Source: Deltaproteobacteria bacterium (lineage in GTDB: Bacteria; UBA10199; GCA-002796325; JACPFF01). From it: a stretch of 64,000 bases of DNA. Both the position numbers and the translations under genes were made by a program. Each line of letters starts with the position of its first letter. Position 1 is the stretch's first letter. Shown one piece after another: positions 35,801 to 42,175 of the stretch. The notes beneath the pieces were generated by a model. That model worked only from the letters and a program-made list of their open reading frames with translations. It ran no database searches and was not told the DNA's origin. Location of the stretch: the NCBI GenBank assembly GCA_016210045.1, contig JACQUX010000017.1, positions 1 to 64,000 of the forward strand. Direction: 5' to 3'.

Positions 35801-36460
35801 GACCGTATGCCTGGAGCGAAGTTGGGCGATAGCGCGTTGTTCCGTTGCGGTGAGTGCCGCGTCGGGTCGTTTCGTCCCGCGCGTTGTGATGCGCGCTTCC
35901 ATCGTGTCCAGATGTCGGTCGAGTTGCTGGACGCGTGCCGCTAATGTAGTCGCCTCGACGGTGGCGGGGTGTGGCGTATGTTCGGACGTCGTGAGTAAGA
36001 GCCCCGCCACGTCGCGTTCGATAGGGACCGTGTCACGTGTGACCCGGCGAGCCCCGCCGGTCACCGGGGCCAACAATGCGGCCTCGTGGCCGGGCTGTGC
36101 CAAGCGGCTGCGGCGTACCTCCGCTTGAAAACGCGTTACGTTGGGATTGCCGAGCCGTGCTGCTTCGCTCAACAGTTGGCCGGCGATATCGAGTTGCCCG
36201 ACGGTTAAATAGCAGTCGGTCAGGGCATCGCGGTATAGGCCGGTTTCGGGCTCGAAGACCAGCGCGGGACCGACGATTGGGTCATCCAGGCCGAGTCGGG
36301 GCGGTGCCAACGGGAGGCGTAGTTTCGCCGCGGTCGGTGTTGAAAGTTTTGTGTTTACTACTGGTCTGGGCAGTCGGCCACTAGGTTGCCCCGGCCGCGC
36401 CCCCAATTGAGACCGTGCCTTGCCCCCCCCTCCTCCCAATTTTCTCGGCCCTCCGCCCAT
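29792..36460 (-). CDS. Giant 2222-aa multidomain orphan protein
   Basis: Function unknown. It starts Gly-rich (GGGPRKLGGGGGKARS), then a long helical and coiled-coil-prone region (about residues 80-800, including LSEAARLGNPNVTRFQAEVR). A hydrophobic patch at about 840-920 (LLLGPLIIIGSCGLASLAAA) and a second at about 1270-1310 could be membrane-inserting. Two related segments of about 70 residues follow (VDAFLEAHPELAPADAL near 1315 and VDRFVATNLGIEPGRAL near 1408), each ending in a conserved RLNEWA/ELNRWA helix. A Pro/Ala-rich linker spans about 1480-1590. The C-terminal 600 residues are mixed alpha/beta. A GQLTVETKNLD stretch near 2060 has a Glu-x-Lys reminiscent of PD-(D/E)xK nucleases. No signal peptide is seen. 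The start codon is weakly supported: an 11-codon leader with a good ribosome site ends three bases upstream. Confidence 0.8.
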   Translation of the reverse strand: MGGGPRKLGGGGGKARSQLGARPGQPSGRLPRPVVNTKLSTPTAAKLRLPLAPPRLGLDDPIVGPALVFEPETGLYRDALTDCYLTVGQLDIAGQLLSEAARLGNPNVTRFQAEVRRSRLAQPGHEAALLAPVTGGARRVTRDTVPIERDVAGLLLTTSEHTPHPATVEATTLAARVQQLDRHLDTMEARITTRGTKRPDAALTATEQRAIAQLRSRHTVWRERLADLADAEQPSDAEVAGLRLQVEQAADDLATLEQILTLPLPPPHDKGPQVRAASVRVREEWLRAVAADNDQERDTVRRHIATVETWSKHVAAVTAYRARLQAHVAPLVGVTIGWADQTSTGNLGLCDYGLPEEVGMSPCTGRLIQEEDWRHADTLHPVEFLRSFPLMRAYIDLDPTAQVAWDHAFTELDLVTTVNPDSGPSDAPLELYGSYDFLTYQTRRRAAAIPTLQAMTRAAEAKATPSAPDADPTALSMPTAALHDMQELRALRSGAAALAARIPPPTAVEVQAYLAVTREHATRLATELDTLRARVLSAPTSENLLTIALLANPDAVKTPAARDAYLKTLAEAWPQEPTRLLHTWLDPWIRPRRTIESVEHSAFRSDEGRFETVDSSNEEAYRAAQSNEAFIDASDPGGLLVAVQHDLKLAAGHLSDTTATATLATLADHLNCLESALPAAARAHVMNGQHDTIETLAASGPMGWAVTWTAAQETLADSALSAESRAARYTKAAATAQRDTLRADIGTMDQAIADLDQMYTGVGLYLRNDGAEGYVRSLALLQQYVGAARTASHQASAAMAHGDFTAATEHLRRANAFVLQASQSPRHQTIFREYQDRLDRDLIARLLLGPLIIIGSCGLASLAAASVEGTTLALGLAEAAPVLASATEIVSATALIQLGNHAAFGDALPDGLSGWALEVGSFWGMSRFIRLVGQGVQSVRMARLYQQAVTGLVNEGQLAMRAGQLVLNQVAKARIVERMTQLGKQFGNRVAWGAADYAAELAAMLFIWTPIDHTARTLADGHPVDLGHVLDETTTSIPYQTQLLTCLKIGNAMARPWLAHARDGVLKLTLGTDLAGRLTQLEQRTTAAMRSLTELVQRDPDGTRPESLRQVTQTHRELMRLMRERQALLRHYPQLAGSPAGVTNFNQDVAAIEATEATLEHANVWWSALRDGRIVKRDGEYEYDPELRAALAGELTRLGAEDLGHGVYRVPRRGGSGDHTDDILLRPAPRRTTPTDEPAATSYSGLLGDLLHRARSAIVDLAPWLSHLEPYLPAVAAVIGGIGALSGAAHAIGGGNVLAAGPLVFGTIGRGRSRVDAFLEAHPELAPADALSQLRSTLWHATGEEQDHYQFTNRQVDTMIRQGQLEAAKVRLNEWAEALDWELSSATVPAPIATAPPPNAPPAPAALTPVDRFVATNLGIEPGRALAKMRQTLWDQSRAQGCGDDHVDANNDIIAAIRRGDLDTATTELNRWAHDLAPEANAPPAVAAAPKPVAPPPAPPSPAPVAQPAGITGRPTPPLAQHAAPTPPPSVPRATDTPTAHPEPTRRVESTPPPAAPRTAPVAAPKPAAPTTATLLLAHLEGRLEALETAGLENFSQDGNTLTLDFGAGADLDKAVATLAPRTFPADGRVILRMRNGSNTVDPAKTVVLTKGRTAVNGFGNGEARGIVAATAGELLVDLPGGGRIQVTGAGTGRRVVITNKTNGKATKDPSAPLRTAVEVAAALPPEQLRGAVVEIETPPLTPELANALGGLTRQALWAGAERIVVTTPSGKIMLNREKGYTPHYERPKLPPLPRNVLEPIVIEYLTFEASQAIGITGPTDPQVRSIGRLWRTAMRHAEAYERTFAEKEAKAAAQLAKTLDVDERAAAEATRARYAAQRAALDPYLGAEWHQQWIGTVERLRDYVDQFPDGPSIATQALSNMGNFSESPGGNGPLGVKNWHNRSTGDNAFEWVRLINEFHADKIHDALQNINSLLGKQPTPTGSGVVTVHGAPVGIIYKAISGDRAAQAEYKHLLNTIKECAATPGTYRITIPPEDRDGRNLVPEWVVQAIGADGQVTGQLTVETKNLDATRPFNKELARAFRQVTQHDFMEGRGADGDGLVILTFRDGSGNRPLSTARHRDQLIQQVITELGALTDTSSSPEEATRWTRTRHVKVVVQLPNGDYENTILIKRQGHWYATRDGSEHVVFDSGLSWRESTTALLGWNSVRPGITASGHTQAVQ
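36423..36430. repeat. C8 (G8 on the coding strand) homopolymer near the giant gene's start
   Basis: Eight consecutive C on the plus strand correspond to G8 within codons 11-13 of the 2222-aa gene. Such tracts are prone to slipped-strand length change, which would alter the reading frame. A single assembly cannot show whether this one varies. Confidence 0.7.
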
Positions 36461-36758
36461 ATATTAATGTTGTTTGAAAAGGGGCATGGATGACCACATG
36501 ACATCCCTCCAATTGTGTTATCGGACGTAAAAACCCGTTGAGTTGCTAAGATGTTAGCGAAAGGGCGCGGAGGGTGCGGTGGGTCCTGTTTCGAGCGGAT
36601 GTTGAATGACATGGTGGTAGATATTTAGAATCATTTAGTAAAATGTAGGTCATCAGTCGAAAAGTTGGGGGAGTGGGGTAGGGGCGCTGCAATGCAAGCA
36701 CAAAGAAAATTTTTTCCCCTTGCCGAGTTGTTGTGTGTCGCATAGGAGCGCCACCCTT
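36461..36758. promoter_or_regulatory. Divergent intergenic region of the orphan island
   Basis: About 298 bases separate the giant gene from the divergent gene at 36759. Apart from the leader cistron (36464-36499) no gene is evident. The region is AT-richer than its surroundings, notably 36620-36660, and must contain both promoters, but no clear -35/-10 pair was identified. Confidence 0.4.
36464..36499 (-). CDS. Candidate 11-codon leader cistron before the giant gene
   Basis: A GGAGGG sequence five bases upstream of ATG 36499 starts a short frame, MWSSMPLFKQH, that terminates with TAA at 36466-36464. Three bases later, in the same frame, comes the ATG of the 2222-aa gene, which has no ribosome-binding site of its own. 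The arrangement suggests translational reinitiation or coupling. Alternatives are chance, or a mutation that created a stop in an originally longer N-terminus. Confidence 0.45.
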   Translation of the reverse strand: MWSSMPLFKQH

Positions 36759-37736
36759 ATGCGAACTTTCGGTCCTCATAGTGTTCCTCCGTCACGTGCC
36801 CTGGCAACATTGCTGCGGGTCGACCGTTCTCTTGTAACCCCACGCCCAACCGGCTCTGTGGGGTGGTCCGACCGTGCCGCACGGGTGTCTGGGTTCGAGC
36901 GTCAGCCGCATGGGCGGTCTTTGGCGGACCAAGATGGGTTGGATTTGGCGGTGCGGCGGCAGGGGATCGCCCGAGGGCGGGCGTTGGCGGCAGCGGCGAG
37001 ACGTTTTGCCAGTGGCGTACAACGCTCAGGCCTGATGAGTCAGCTGACGCCGCTCATGCGGCCGGCGCTCATTTTTGCCGATAAGGCCTATCGGTCCATG
37101 GAAGCCGTGCTGGATCGACTTGCGGGCATGGTCGCTCGTAATGAATGGCAGATGTCGAGTGAATTTACCGCAGCGGCGGAGTCTGCCATCGAGCAGTGCA
37201 GTCAATTGCGGGCGCAATGGAGTTGGTGGTTGTCGCAGACTGGATTCGATCCGGCAGAAACCGCCTTGTTCCATCTGTTGTACACCTCGTGGGCACAGAT
37301 TCAATCTACGGCGCGGCTCTATCACGTGTTGGCGGAGTCGGAACATCCGGAACAAGAAACCAGGTTGGTCGCGTTGTTACGCTCTCCACTGATTCAAGTG
37401 CAAGGAAGTGCCGATCTGGTGGCCTTAGTGCCGCGGGCGCGTCGTGAATTGGCGCGTGCGTTACTCGACGATCTCACGACCCGTGCCCAATCGATCAGCT
37501 GGGTGCCGGGTGGCACGGAGTTGTGCTTCGCCATCGATGCCGGCGCCGAGCCGCGTCCGTTCGGTTATAAAGACGAATTGTTGTTGCCGTCGCCGCCGGT
37601 TCCTCGGCGTCATCCGTTTTGGCGCGTGTTGTATCACTTCGCCGGATTCGACGTACGCATCGTCGAAGAGGATGACGCGACGCTGCATGTTGCATTGCGT
37701 TGGCGCAAGCCGAATGAAATGACGAATTGTGCTTGA
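36759..37736 (+). CDS. Orphan protein with basic N-terminus
   Basis: No family recognised; 325 aa from ATG 36759, with AGGAG about 11 bases upstream. The first 90 residues are Arg/Ser/Pro-rich and probably disordered (MRTFGPHSVPPSRALATLLR). Residues about 95-325 are predominantly helical (MVARNEWQMSSEFTAAAESA, HLLYTSWAQIQSTARLYHVL), then a short mixed end with WRVLYHFAGFDVRIVEED. No signal peptide is seen. It is divergent from the giant gene, and the next orphan gene follows 160 bases downstream on the same strand. Confidence 0.68.
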   Translation: MRTFGPHSVPPSRALATLLRVDRSLVTPRPTGSVGWSDRAARVSGFERQPHGRSLADQDGLDLAVRRQGIARGRALAAAARRFASGVQRSGLMSQLTPLMRPALIFADKAYRSMEAVLDRLAGMVARNEWQMSSEFTAAAESAIEQCSQLRAQWSWWLSQTGFDPAETALFHLLYTSWAQIQSTARLYHVLAESEHPEQETRLVALLRSPLIQVQGSADLVALVPRARRELARALLDDLTTRAQSISWVPGGTELCFAIDAGAEPRPFGYKDELLLPSPPVPRRHPFWRVLYHFAGFDVRIVEEDDATLHVALRWRKPNEMTNCA

Positions 37737-37896
37737 CGAATATTGGTGCGTGTGGGAAACGCGCGCCCCGCTTGAGTTGAGTGGCGCTGTTATAGAGTAA
37801 AGTGTAGCCGTTTCCGGAAAGCCTGACGTTTGCGATCGTCGCTGGCACCGTACGGACAGACAAAACAACCCCGTGTTACGAAAGGAGCGAATGACT

Positions 37897-38556
37897 ATGT
37901 CATTCCCAACGAGTCTACTTGTTTCCGTCGCCTCAGCCGTCACGACCCGCGGTCCCCGCGATGACCATGCGGTCGCAGGTGGCAAGGGCAAACCGGACCT
38001 CACGCACATCTTACCGGCCAATACCGATGCGCTGCTGGCGCGGCTGCAGAAAATTCTCGCCGGCCGTCGCGCCGGGCCGGTGATCGATCCAATCCTGGCC
38101 GCCGATCCGGACGTGGCGGGTGCCCCGAAGCCGGTCGCTGCCGGCCCCGTCATCGGTGGCAAAGGCGACGCGTACGAAGTGCCACAGCCCGTGCCGGCGA
38201 CTGACGCAGTGTTGCCCGGTCCCTACACGTTAGTGGCGTGGACCCAATCCGGTGTGAAGGTGAGCGGGACGGCACCCGAGGGAACCGAAGCGCAGCAAGC
38301 CTGGGAGCAGCAGAGTCTCGTGTTGGCGTTCGAAGCCATGGCGGAAGTGGCGAAAGGCCTGCGCGTGGCCAATAGCGCCCCAGTGGCCAAGGTCGATCTT
38401 CCGGTGCAATTCAAAGGCATGGCGATGATGGTGTCGATCCGCGACGAAAATCTCGACGGGAAGCCGGAAACGATCTGTCTGCAGATGAACGAAGGCGCGC
38501 GTCGCTTGTTCGTTGTTGCGCGCGATGTCAATGTCTTCGATTTGGCCGGCTGGTAA
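37897..38556 (+). CDS. Hypothetical protein
   Basis: No family recognised. The 219-aa model starts at ATG 37897, nine bases after AAGGAG; ATG 37891 is closer to that site. The N-terminus is MSFPTSLLVSVASAVTTRG, slightly hydrophobic but too short and uncharged for a confident signal peptide. A Pro/Ala/Gly-rich middle (GAPKPVAAGPVIGGKGDAYE) leads to a compact C-terminal domain (YTLVAWTQSGVKVSGTAPEG, MAMMVSIRDENLDGKPETIC). Its stop lies 6 bases from the convergent tRNA-binding-protein stop. It is the last member of the orphan island. Confidence 0.65.
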   Translation: MSFPTSLLVSVASAVTTRGPRDDHAVAGGKGKPDLTHILPANTDALLARLQKILAGRRAGPVIDPILAADPDVAGAPKPVAAGPVIGGKGDAYEVPQPVPATDAVLPGPYTLVAWTQSGVKVSGTAPEGTEAQQAWEQQSLVLAFEAMAEVAKGLRVANSAPVAKVDLPVQFKGMAMMVSIRDENLDGKPETICLQMNEGARRLFVVARDVNVFDLAGW

Positions 38557-38562
38557 TCCGCA

Positions 38563-38952
38563 TTATTTGACCTTGCTCCCGGCCGCAACCGGCCGGAGCG
38601 GGGTCAGGATGCTGACTGTCGCGGTGTCGCTCGCGGCCAACAGCATGCCTTGCGATTCGACCCCGCGCAGTTTGGCCGGCTTGAGATTGGCGACGACGCA
38701 GATCTGTTTGCCGATTAACTCCTCCGGTGTGTAATGCTGGGCAATGCCCGCGACCAGCTGGCGTTGTTCCGTGCCGAGGTCGATCTGGAGTTTCAGGAGT
38801 CGATCGGCATTTTCCACACGTTCCGCGGCCGTGATGGTCGCAATTCTGAGCTCCACTTTACCAAACTCGGTAATGTCCATCAGCGCTGGTGCACTGGGCG
38901 CTGTCGGTTCCGCGGAAGTTGCGGTTGGTGTGAGTAGTGTGGCTTCGGTCAT
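38563..38952 (-). CDS. Stand-alone tRNA-binding (MetRS beta/Trbp111-like) protein
   Basis: 129-aa OB-fold protein matching the C-terminal tRNA-binding domain of methionyl-tRNA synthetase. After a Thr/Pro/Ala-rich leader of about 25 residues it reads ITEFGKVELRIATITAAE, ADRLLKLQIDLG, RQLVAGIAQHYTPEELIGK, VVANLKPAKLRGVESQGMLLA, the classical EMAPII/Trbp sequence. It may act in trans with a MetRS or as a structure-selective tRNA-binding protein. It is the fourth gene of the minus-strand run pepA-tmk-holB, starting 18 bases after holB's stop. No metG is in the window. Confidence 0.9.
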   Translation of the reverse strand: MTEATLLTPTATSAEPTAPSAPALMDITEFGKVELRIATITAAERVENADRLLKLQIDLGTEQRQLVAGIAQHYTPEELIGKQICVVANLKPAKLRGVESQGMLLAASDTATVSILTPLRPVAAGSKVK

Positions 38953-38970
38953 AACGTGTTTCCCTTTCGA

Positions 38971-39942
38971 TTAGGCCGCGAGTTGCGCGAACAAGGTCTC
39001 GCAACAGAGTTGTCGGTTGATGGTGGTTTGGGTGCATGTCGTGGTGGTGAGAAACAATAATTGTAATTCTTGGCTGAGTCTGCGGGCCGTGCGTTGGGTG
39101 AGGAGCGTCCGTAATGAGTCGGTGGCCGGCAGCCGGATCTCCGCCCGGCCACTGCTGACCCGCGTTGCCAACGCGTCGCGCCAGGCGACGCCGGCGACTT
39201 GCAGTCGCCATAGTAACGTGTCGAGATCTGCGGACCACCGTTCCGCGACATCGAGCCAGCGCGCCGTGGCGGTTTCCGTGAGCACCGTGTGTAAATCTTG
39301 CAACGTCTCCGCAAAAATTTCGGTCGGGAATTGTAACGCGCGTCCCACACTCCCTTCCGCAAAGAGCGCGCGTTGTCGTGCTTCGGCCTCATCGAGGCCT
39401 TGGCTGCGCAGATATTGCGTCAGCAGCCGCGTCGGGAGCGGCAGAAAGCGAATTGTTTGGCAGCGCGAACGAATCGTCGGCAACAGCCGTTCCGGCTGAG
39501 CGGCAATGAGGATGAGATGGGTCCGGGCCGGTGGTTCTTCCAACAGCTTCAACGCGGCATTCGCGGCTTGGTCCTTGAGGCAATCGGCCTCGTCGACGAT
39601 CGCCACTTTCCGATTCCCTTCGAGGGCATGCAACTGCAAGCGTGCTTTCATATGGCGAATTTGGTCGACGAGAATTTCGTGCGTCGCTTTGTCCGGCAAC
39701 GGCGCGGCCGATACGAGATCGGGGTGAGTTCCGGCGCGGACGCGTTGACATGCCGAGCACGTTCCGCACGGTCGCTCGGGGCCGGTCCCGCACAACAACG
39801 CTTGGGCAAGGGTGCGCGCCACGTGCCATTTGCCGACTCCGATCGGTCCGGCAAAGAGATACGCAGCGGCGACTTGGTCGTGTGCAAGTGCGGCGCGGAG
39901 CTGCGCAATCGGCTGTTCATGCCCAACGATCTCACTCCACAT
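38971..39942 (-). CDS. holB: DNA polymerase III delta' subunit with altered P-loop
   Basis: Clamp-loader subunit of 323 aa from ATG 39942. Features are the RFC-box start MWSEIVGHEQPIAQL, a zinc module (CGTGPERPCGTCSAC), a DEAD-like Walker B (VAIVDEADCL), NAALKLLEEPP and the SRC motif (SRCQTIRF). The P-loop reads GPIGVGKWHV: the Ser/Thr normally following Lys is Trp39, so nucleotide binding is unlikely. This fits delta', which in E. coli is also an inactive ATPase stator. Its start overlaps the tmk stop by 11 bases, consistent with an operon for dTTP synthesis and replication. Confidence 0.92.
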   Translation of the reverse strand: MWSEIVGHEQPIAQLRAALAHDQVAAAYLFAGPIGVGKWHVARTLAQALLCGTGPERPCGTCSACQRVRAGTHPDLVSAAPLPDKATHEILVDQIRHMKARLQLHALEGNRKVAIVDEADCLKDQAANAALKLLEEPPARTHLILIAAQPERLLPTIRSRCQTIRFLPLPTRLLTQYLRSQGLDEAEARQRALFAEGSVGRALQFPTEIFAETLQDLHTVLTETATARWLDVAERWSADLDTLLWRLQVAGVAWRDALATRVSSGRAEIRLPATDSLRTLLTQRTARRLSQELQLLFLTTTTCTQTTINRQLCCETLFAQLAA

Positions 39943-40555
39943 AACGGTCGATCCATTGCATGACGAGCGTGTGAATGCTGTTTGCCGATGGTGTGCTGTC
40001 GATGAGTTGTACGCGGGTCGGTTCCCGTGCGGCCAGCGCGCGATAGGCCTCGCGGACGTGTTCATGAAAATCGCGCGTTTCTTGTTCGATCCGGTCCGGC
40101 GGCGTGGCGCGACCATGCGCGCGGGCCAGCCCGACCGCGACCGGGAGATCGAAGAGCAGCGTGAGTTGCGGCCACGTCTGTTGCGTCGCGATGCCGTGCA
40201 GCGTTTGAATGCACGCGTCGGAGAGTCCGCGAGCAGCGCCTTGATAGGCCGTCGTGGCGTCTGCGTAGCGATCGCACAACACCACGACTCCCCGTGCCAA
40301 TGCGGGGGCGATGACCTCCGCGACGTGCTGTGCGCGGGATGCGGCATACAGCAACGCCTCGGTCAGCGGATGCATGGCGGTCTGCGTGGGGTCGAGCAAC
40401 AGCGTGCGGATGGCATCGCCCAGCGCAGTGCCGCCTGGCTCCCGCGTCGTGACGACGTCGCGTCCCCGTGCGCGCAGCGCCTGCGCGGCCATCGCGAGCT
40501 GGGTCGATTTCCCGCTCCCCTCGATGCCTTCAAAGGTAATGAAATGTCCGCTCAC
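39932..40555 (-). CDS. tmk: Thymidylate kinase
   Basis: Phosphorylates dTMP to dTDP. The start is taken as GTG 40555, because it forms a 4-base GTGA overlap with the pepA stop and begins VSGHFITFEGIEGSGKSTQ, the usual Tmk N-terminus; ATG 40576 would add seven residues. The 207 aa contain the P-loop EGSGKST, TREPGGT, the CDRY motif with TTAYQGAARGL and a LID with RATPPDRIE. It is the second gene of the pepA-tmk-holB run. Confidence 0.95.
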   Translation of the reverse strand: MSGHFITFEGIEGSGKSTQLAMAAQALRARGRDVVTTREPGGTALGDAIRTLLLDPTQTAMHPLTEALLYAASRAQHVAEVIAPALARGVVVLCDRYADATTAYQGAARGLSDACIQTLHGIATQQTWPQLTLLFDLPVAVGLARAHGRATPPDRIEQETRDFHEHVREAYRALAAREPTRVQLIDSTPSANSIHTLVMQWIDRYVE

Positions 40556-42066
40556 AGGCTTAACAGGAATTCGCACAAGGTCCGCAATGGCGCGCCGGTG
40601 CCACCGCGCGAGGTCAGCGGTCGGTCTTCATCGCTCCAGGCGGATTCGGCGATGTCGAGGTGGATCCATGGGACCTCGCGCACGAACTGGCCCAAAAACA
40701 GCGCGCCGGTAATCGTGCTTGCGCCGCTCTTGCCGCAATTGCGCAATTGTGCCGGTCCGCCTTTAAAGCCGGCCAGATATTCTTCTTCCAGCGGCAGCTG
40801 CCACATAGCCTCGCCGGCCACTGTGCTGGCGGCCAGCAGTTTGTTGATCATCGATTGCGCGGTGCCGAGCACAGCGGTGTAAATTTCGCCTAACGCGTAT
40901 TGGACGCCGCCGGTGAGCGTGGCGAGGTCGATCAACAATTCCGGTTCACGCTCGACGGCGTAATCGATCGCGTCCGCCAACACGAGCCGGCCTTCGGCGT
41001 CGGTGTTGACGATTTCGATGGTCTTGCCGGATCGGGCCGTGAGGATGTCGCTCGATTTGTAACCGAGCGCGTCGACCATGTTTTCCGTGCTGGGGATATA
41101 GGCGTCGATCGCAATCGCTGGCTGCAGCGCGGCCATGACTTGCATCGTGGCCAAGACGACCGCGGCGCCGCCCATATCGTTTTTCATATCCCCCATATGT
41201 TTCGACGTTTTGAGATCGTAGCCCCCGGTGTCGAATGTGACCCCTTTGCCGACCAGCGCCACGCGCCGTTTGGCTTTGCCTTTCGGGGTGTAGCTTACAT
41301 GGATAAAGATCGGCGGTCGCGCGGAGCCTTGATTGACGGCCTTCAAAAGGTGCATGCGTTCCGCGGTGATTTGGTCGCTGTCGAGGATCTGACATTTCAA
41401 ATGGCCGCGCTTCGCGACGAGTTGCGCTTGTTCGGCCAGATATTGCGGCGTGCAGACATTGCTGGGCAAGTTGATCCAATCGCGGGCTTGGCAGATGGCG
41501 CCGGCGACGAGCGCGCCGCGGGTGAATGCGGCTTCGAGTGCGTTGCGGTTCCCTTTACTGACGGCGATGAAGGAGGTGAAACGCAACGGCTTGCGTTCAT
41601 CTTCCGGTTTGAAGGTGTCGAAACGATACTGTCCGAGCATCAGCCCTTCGATCAATGCTTGAGCGCGTACGGCCGGCTTCAAGCGTTGCACGGATTCTGT
41701 TTGCATCAGTCCGGCCGCACTGCGCGCCTTCACTTGTTCCGCGACGCGTGCCAACGTGACGCCGAGTCGCCGCCAGGTGTTGGTTGTGCAACTTTGTACC
41801 GTGCCTCCACCCAACAACACGACGTGGCGCGCTTTGCATTGGCCGTTGGTTTCCACCAGACGGGCCGTGCCGAGTTCGCCGGTCAATTCTTCGCGGGTGA
41901 TCACTTCGGATAATTTTCCGCCGAGGGCGCGATCCAATTCCACGCCGCCGTCACCGCGTTGTAATTGTGCGCGTGAGACACCGTTCTCTTTGCGCTGCAG
42001 CACGGTAATGGCGAGGAGATCGACGTTGCAAGCAAGGAGCGAACCGGATTGCACGAGACATTGCAT
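40552..42066 (-). CDS. pepA: Leucyl aminopeptidase, M17 family
   Basis: Cytosolic zinc/manganese aminopeptidase of 504 aa from ATG 42066. The N-terminal macro-like domain is followed by the catalytic domain with VGKGVTFDTGGYDLK (metal-ligand Lys and Asp), KNDMGGAAVV and the family signature NTDAEGRLVLADAI. Residues upstream of ATG 42066 in the same frame do not resemble PepA. It is the first gene of a minus-strand operon with tmk and holB and is divergent from the methyltransferase at 42176. Confidence 0.95.
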   Translation of the reverse strand: MQCLVQSGSLLACNVDLLAITVLQRKENGVSRAQLQRGDGGVELDRALGGKLSEVITREELTGELGTARLVETNGQCKARHVVLLGGGTVQSCTTNTWRRLGVTLARVAEQVKARSAAGLMQTESVQRLKPAVRAQALIEGLMLGQYRFDTFKPEDERKPLRFTSFIAVSKGNRNALEAAFTRGALVAGAICQARDWINLPSNVCTPQYLAEQAQLVAKRGHLKCQILDSDQITAERMHLLKAVNQGSARPPIFIHVSYTPKGKAKRRVALVGKGVTFDTGGYDLKTSKHMGDMKNDMGGAAVVLATMQVMAALQPAIAIDAYIPSTENMVDALGYKSSDILTARSGKTIEIVNTDAEGRLVLADAIDYAVEREPELLIDLATLTGGVQYALGEIYTAVLGTAQSMINKLLAASTVAGEAMWQLPLEEEYLAGFKGGPAQLRNCGKSGASTITGALFLGQFVREVPWIHLDIAESAWSDEDRPLTSRGGTGAPLRTLCEFLLSL

Positions 42067-42175
42067 AGTGGCGGAGTGCTTAGCGGGATCTGCGCGAGAA
42101 TGCAAGTGGCGGCTGTCGTGCGGGGCGCGACTCCTCTCTTGTTGTTCCAAATGACTTCCGCTAGCATTCGCCGCC

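Noticed and set aside
36358-36612. 84-codon minus-strand frame overlapping the start of the giant gene
   Set aside because: It is out of frame with the giant gene, Gly/Asn-rich and unrecognised. The 11-codon leader is the more interesting reading of this region.
40900-41913. Plus-strand open frame of 337 codons opposite pepA
   Set aside because: Composition is typical of a high-GC antisense shadow; pepA has full M17 motifs.
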